Shown here in pieces: positions 60,444-64,000 of a stretch of 64,000 nucleotides of DNA. How positions within the stretch are numbered: the stretch's first letter is position 1; each line of letters begins with the position of its first letter. The stretch is from JAJEFO01 sp965209045. Its GTDB lineage: Bacteria; Pseudomonadota; Alphaproteobacteria; Rhodobacterales; Rhodobacteraceae. Where the stretch lies: contig CBDBPW010000001.1 in NCBI GenBank assembly GCA_965209045.1, forward strand, positions 620,001 through 684,000, written 5' to 3'. The notes beneath the pieces were generated by a model that did not search any database, was not told the DNA's origin, and saw nothing but the letters and a program-made list of their open reading frames with translations. The translations under genes and the position numbers were made by a program.

Positions 60444-61240
60444 CGCCCGTCGTGGTCGCACGCGGCACCGGCCCTGTCGTGTTGGGCATCCCCCATGCCG
60501 GGACCCACGTGCCAGACGGAATCAAGGCGCGCCTTAACGAACGAGGCCGCGCCTTGACGGACACCGACTGGCATATCGATCGGCTCTATGACGGCTTGCT
60601 GCCTGACGCGACCACCGTTCGAGCGACCGTTCACCGCTATGTCGTTGACGCCAACCGCGACCCGTCGGGAGAGAGCCTGTACCCCGGCCAGAACACCACG
60701 GCGCTCGTGCCTGCGACGGACTTCGAAGGGCGCGCCATCTGGGACGTCCCGCCGACCGCAGCCGACGTCAAGGCCCGTCGCGCAAGCTGTCACGCTCCCT
60801 ATCATGAAACGCTGCAGGCCGAACTCGAGCGCGTGCAGCAGTTGCACGGAGTGGCGATCCTCTACGATTGCCACTCGATCCGGTCCCGGATCCCGTTCCT
60901 CTTCGACGGCACGCTGCCTGACTTCAACATCGGCACCAATCTTGGGACCACTTGCGCCCCGACGCTGCAGGACGCCGTCTTGAGGATTTGCGAGAACGCG
61001 CCCGGCTACAGCACCGTCTTGAACGGACGCTTCAAGGGCGGCTGGACCACGCGGCGCTACGGCCGCCCGGATGCGGGCTGCCACGCGATCCAGATGGAAC
61101 TGGCGCAGTCGACCTACCTGACGGACGAAGCCCCGCCGTGGTCCTACGACGCAGGCAAGGCCGACCGCCTGCGATCCCGTTTGAAGTCCATCCTGACAAC
61201 CTTGGCCGACATGGCCTCTAGCCTAGGAAAAGATCAATGA
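60440..61240 (+). CDS. hutG: N-formylglutamate deformylase HutG
   Basis: 266 residues, the zinc hydrolase for the last step (N-formyl-glutamate to glutamate plus formate). The opening VVLGIPHAGTHVPDGIKARL is diagnostic. DTDWHIDRLYDGLLPDAT, YVVDANRDPSGESLYPG and ILYDCHSIRSRIPFLFDG (zinc ligands), plus GCHAIQMELAQSTYL, complete the family pattern. It overlaps hutH and hutU by 4 bp each. Not related to arginase-type HutG, consistent with the HutF route. Confidence 0.95.
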   Translation: MTPVVVARGTGPVVLGIPHAGTHVPDGIKARLNERGRALTDTDWHIDRLYDGLLPDATTVRATVHRYVVDANRDPSGESLYPGQNTTALVPATDFEGRAIWDVPPTAADVKARRASCHAPYHETLQAELERVQQLHGVAILYDCHSIRSRIPFLFDGTLPDFNIGTNLGTTCAPTLQDAVLRICENAPGYSTVLNGRFKGGWTTRRYGRPDAGCHAIQMELAQSTYLTDEAPPWSYDAGKADRLRSRLKSILTTLADMASSLGKDQ

Positions 61241-62907
61241 CCGATCCACGTCACAACATCCGCGACGTCTTTCCCCCGACGGGCCCCGAGATCACCGCAA
61301 AGAGCTGGCTGACCGAAGCGCCGATGCGGATGCTGATGAACAACCTGCACCCGGACGTGGCCGAAAGCCCGCACGAGCTGGTGGTGTATGGCGGCATCGG
61401 CCGTGCAGCGCGCACATGGGCGGACTTCGACGCGATTGTTGCCGCGCTTGAAGGGCTGGAGGACACGGAGACCCTGCTTGTGCAATCCGGCAAGCCGGTT
61501 GGAATCTTCGGCACCCACAAGGACGCGCCGCGCGTCCTGATCGCCAATTCCAACCTCGTCCCCAACTGGGCCAACTGGAACCACTTCAACGAACTCGACA
61601 GGAAGGGGCTTGCCATGTACGGCCAGATGACGGCCGGGTCCTGGATCTACATTGGCACGCAAGGCATCGTGCAGGGCACCTACGAGACGTTCATGGAGGC
61701 GGGCCGCCAGCACTATGGCGGCAACCTGAACGGACGCTGGATCCTGACGAGCGGTCTGGGCGGCATGGGCGGCGCGCAACCTCTGGCGGCGGTCATGGCC
61801 GGGGCATGCTGCCTTGCCGTCGAATGCGACGAGACCCGTGCCGATTTCCGCCTGCGCACCCGCTATGTCGACGAGAAGACCGATTCGCTCGACGAGGCGT
61901 TGGAGATGATCGAACGCTGGACGGGCGCAGGCGAAGCGAAGTCCGTGGCGCTGATTGGCAACGCGGCGGACGTTGTCCCCGAACTGGCCAGTCGCGGGGT
62001 TCGACCCGACATCGTGACCGACCAGACCTCCGCCCACGATCCGATCCATGGCTACCTGCCGCAAGGGTGGAACGTGGCGGACTGGCGTGAAAGGCAGGAA
62101 AGCGATCCGAAAGCGGTGGAAGAAGCCGCCCGTGCCTCGATGAAGGTGCATGTCGCCGCGATGGTGGACTTCTGGAACCGGGGCGTGCCGACACTGGACT
62201 ACGGCAACAACATCCGGCAAGTGGCCCAGGAAGAGGGCCTGGAAAACGCCTTCGCCTTCCCCGGATTCGTGCCCGCCTACATTCGCCCGCTCTTCTGCCG
62301 GGGCGTCGGCCCGTTTCGCTGGTGCGCGCTTTCGGGCGATCCGGAAGACATCTACAAGACCGATGCCAAGGTGAAGGAACTGGTCGACGATCCGCATCTG
62401 CACAACTGGCTCGACATGGCCCGGGAGCGCATTTCCTTCCAGGGGCTGCCGGCGCGGATCTGCTGGGTGGGCCTCGGCGTGCGTCACAGGCTCGGTCTTG
62501 CCTTCAACGAAATGGTGAGGCGCGGCGAGCTGTCGGCCCCGATCGTCATCGGGCGCGACCACCTGGACGGCGGTTCGGTCGCGTCTCCCAACCGCGAAAC
62601 CGAGGCAATGAGGGACGGCTCGGACGCCGTGTCGGACTGGCCCATGCTGAACGCGATGCTGAACGTCGCAAGCGGTGCCACCTGGGTGTCGATTCATCAC
62701 GGCGGCGGGGTCGGCATGGGCTTCAGCCAGCACGCGGGCATGGTCATCTGCTGTGACGGGACGGCAGACGCCGACCGCCGCATCGCACGCGTCCTTTGGA
62801 ACGATCCCGCAACGGGTGTCATGCGGCACGCCGATGCAGGCTACGACATGGCCCTGGACTGCGCGCGCGAGCAGGGATTGAACCTGCCCGGAATCCTGGG
62901 AGCGTGA
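61237..62907 (+). CDS. hutU: urocanate hydratase HutU
   Basis: 556 residues, full length. It hydrates urocanate to imidazolonepropionate with a tightly bound NAD. N-terminal GPEITAKSWLTEAPMRMLMN, then VYGGIGRAARTWADFDAI and WILTSGLGGMGGAQPLAAVM for NAD binding. FCRGVGPFRWCALSGDPEDI holds the catalytic Cys region, and WVSIHHGGGVGMGFSQHAGM is the late signature. Last gene of the operon. A 10-bp inverted repeat 14 bases after the stop may end transcription. Confidence 0.97.
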   Translation: MTDPRHNIRDVFPPTGPEITAKSWLTEAPMRMLMNNLHPDVAESPHELVVYGGIGRAARTWADFDAIVAALEGLEDTETLLVQSGKPVGIFGTHKDAPRVLIANSNLVPNWANWNHFNELDRKGLAMYGQMTAGSWIYIGTQGIVQGTYETFMEAGRQHYGGNLNGRWILTSGLGGMGGAQPLAAVMAGACCLAVECDETRADFRLRTRYVDEKTDSLDEALEMIERWTGAGEAKSVALIGNAADVVPELASRGVRPDIVTDQTSAHDPIHGYLPQGWNVADWRERQESDPKAVEEAARASMKVHVAAMVDFWNRGVPTLDYGNNIRQVAQEEGLENAFAFPGFVPAYIRPLFCRGVGPFRWCALSGDPEDIYKTDAKVKELVDDPHLHNWLDMARERISFQGLPARICWVGLGVRHRLGLAFNEMVRRGELSAPIVIGRDHLDGGSVASPNRETEAMRDGSDAVSDWPMLNAMLNVASGATWVSIHHGGGVGMGFSQHAGMVICCDGTADADRRIARVLWNDPATGVMRHADAGYDMALDCAREQGLNLPGILGA

Positions 62908-62920
62908 CCGGCGTTGGCGG

Positions 62921-62967
62921 GCCTTGCGGCGCGCTCAAAGGGCCGACGGTCCCGAAGGCCGCAAGGC
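62921..62967. terminator. inverted repeat between hutU and the convergent M24 gene
   Basis: GCCTTGCGGC (62921-62930) pairs perfectly with GCCGCAAGGC (62958-62967) around a 27-base loop in the 183-bp convergent gap. It could act as a bidirectional terminator. No U-run is present, so this is tentative. Confidence 0.4.
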
Positions 62968-63090
62968 ATGCGGCGGCGAGGGATCATGACATCGCGCGAC
63001 GGCGTCCGCTTCGGGTGGAGCTTGCACCGATGGCCGCCGACAAACGGGCGGTCTTGCATGGCTGCGGGCGGAAGTTGACAGGCGCGGCCT

Positions 63091-64000
63091 TCAAACCTCT
63101 TCCCAGGGAAAGCTGTCCAGCCGTTCGGCCCCGTTGTCCGTGACAAGAACCTGGGTCTCGAGCTTGACGCTCTCCGAACCTTCCTCGCCGATCAGGCTTT
63201 CGACACAGACGACATGGCCCGGCTCGAACTGCCCGGACATGGCGCCATCGTCAAAGTCCACGTGCAACGGCACCACGGGCCATTCGTCAGCCATGCCGAC
63301 ACCGTGCAGGGCCAGCGAGTAGCGGAAATCGACATGTCTCGCCGGTATGCGCCAGCTCCTGGCGTTGAACTCCTCGAATGACAGGCCCGGCATGAGCAGC
63401 GCAAGATTGTGATCGATCTGGCTCAGCGCAGTGGAATAGAGCCTCTTCTGACGGCCCGTCATCGGGGAGTAGCCACAAGTCCAGCTGCGCGACAGGTCAG
63501 CGCAATAGCCATAGGGTCCGATCATGTCCGTGTCGAACGAGATCATTTCACCCGCCTGGCATGAGCGGTCCGAACACTCCTTGTACCAGGGGTTGGTGTT
63601 GGGCCCGCAGGTCAGCAGCTTGGTTTCGAGCCAGTCGCCCCCCGAGCGGGCGTTCTCGAAATGCAGATGCCCCCAAAGCTCGCGTTCCGTCACGCCCGGT
63701 CGGGAGTGGGCGTAGATCCGCGCCATGCCTGCCTCGCAAACGCGAATGGTCCAGCGCATCAGCTCGATCTCGTCGGCCGACTTGATCGCTCGCGCCATTT
63801 CGGTCAGTCTTGTCCCTTCGACATGTTCCAGCTGACGTTCCTGAAGGGCCAGCAGCGGCGACCCGTCCAGCTTGTCGATGGCGATGCGCCTGTTGCCGCC
63901 GCCATGTTCCTGCAGCAGCGCCGTGATCTCGTCCGCCCAGCGTGCCATGTGCCGGGGCGACTTGTCGCCCTTGGCCATGAACGTCCAGGAAGTGGAGTTC
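63091..64000 (-). CDS. M24-family metalloenzyme, DddP-like (5' end outside window)
   Basis: The last 302 residues or so of an M24 (pita-bread) protein. The frame runs off the right edge, so the ATG at 63978 is internal. Metal ligands are visible: EMISFDTDMIGPYGYCADLS (Asp-x-Asp then Asp), LALHGVGMADEWP (His), HVVCVESLIGEEGSESVKLE (Glu, Glu). The block LLTCGPNTNPWYKECSDRSC and the D-x-D are shared with DddP, the DMSP lyase that arose from this family. Prolidases and creatinase-like proteins also have most of these residues. It is convergent with hutU. I favour 'DddP-like M24 protein' without claiming DMSP cleavage. Confidence 0.75.
   Translation of the reverse strand, partial: NSTSWTFMAKGDKSPRHMARWADEITALLQEHGGGNRRIAIDKLDGSPLLALQERQLEHVEGTRLTEMARAIKSADEIELMRWTIRVCEAGMARIYAHSRPGVTERELWGHLHFENARSGGDWLETKLLTCGPNTNPWYKECSDRSCQAGEMISFDTDMIGPYGYCADLSRSWTCGYSPMTGRQKRLYSTALSQIDHNLALLMPGLSFEEFNARSWRIPARHVDFRYSLALHGVGMADEWPVVPLHVDFDDGAMSGQFEPGHVVCVESLIGEEGSESVKLETQVLVTDNGAERLDSFPWEEV

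Noticed and set aside
1..64000. CRISPR array, phage or integrated plasmid
   Set aside because: No regularly spaced repeats, no phage structural or replication genes, and only dead transposon pieces were seen.
63978..64000. ATG 63978 as the true start of the M24 gene
   Set aside because: The frame stays open to the edge, and the product from this ATG lacks most of the N-terminal domain that M24 proteins of this kind have.

Overview
The window is high-GC DNA packed with ABC and TRAP uptake systems, catabolic operons, short ATGA/GTGA overlaps between genes and a HutF-type histidine pathway. This points to a heterotrophic alphaproteobacterium. Genus cannot be told from the window, and no rRNA, tRNA or CRISPR array was seen. 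Both edges cut genes or gene fragments.

Layout. 0-3.6 kb: a decayed zone with a hydrolase fragment, a class II aldolase, a BrnT/BrnA toxin-antitoxin pair whose toxin carries a nonsense codon, and remnants of Tn3-type and IS110-type transposases. 3.6-9.7 kb: a LysR regulator divergent from a TRAP transporter operon that ends in a dimethylformamidase-like iron amidohydrolase. 9.9-15 kb: a TauE/SafE permease, a flavin-reductase-like (PPOX) protein, a cupin, a transferrin-binding-protein-like lipoprotein and a broken serine resolvase. 15-21.6 kb: a peptide/opine-type ABC operon that includes a beta-propeller lactonase. 22-24.3 kb: a wrecked AbiEi/AbiEii-like type IV toxin-antitoxin pair, with a 223-bp insertion, two nonsense codons and two frameshifts.

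24.4-39.1 kb is the most interesting part. A NitT/TauT-type ABC importer is divergent from a cytoplasmic formylglycine sulfatase. The sulfatase meets, tail to tail, an overlapping operon running BisC-like molybdoenzyme, FGGY kinase, zinc dehydrogenase, AraD-type aldolase/epimerase, SorC regulator and formylglycine-generating enzyme. That operon is in turn divergent from a two-subunit transketolase. Read together, these genes suggest import of a sulfate ester of a small sugar or polyol, desulfation in the cytosol, then oxidation, phosphorylation and carbon-carbon cleavage. The substrate is inferred, not proven.

39.2-64 kb: ClpB with a heat-shock-type promoter, a polar amino-acid ABC operon, PyrF, an FAD amino-acid oxidase with an aldo/keto reductase, a BMP-type (nucleoside-like) ABC operon, GlpD, the complete hut regulon (hutC, hutF divergent from hutI-hutH-hutG-hutU) around a clear palindromic operator, and the 3' portion of a DddP-like M24 metalloenzyme.
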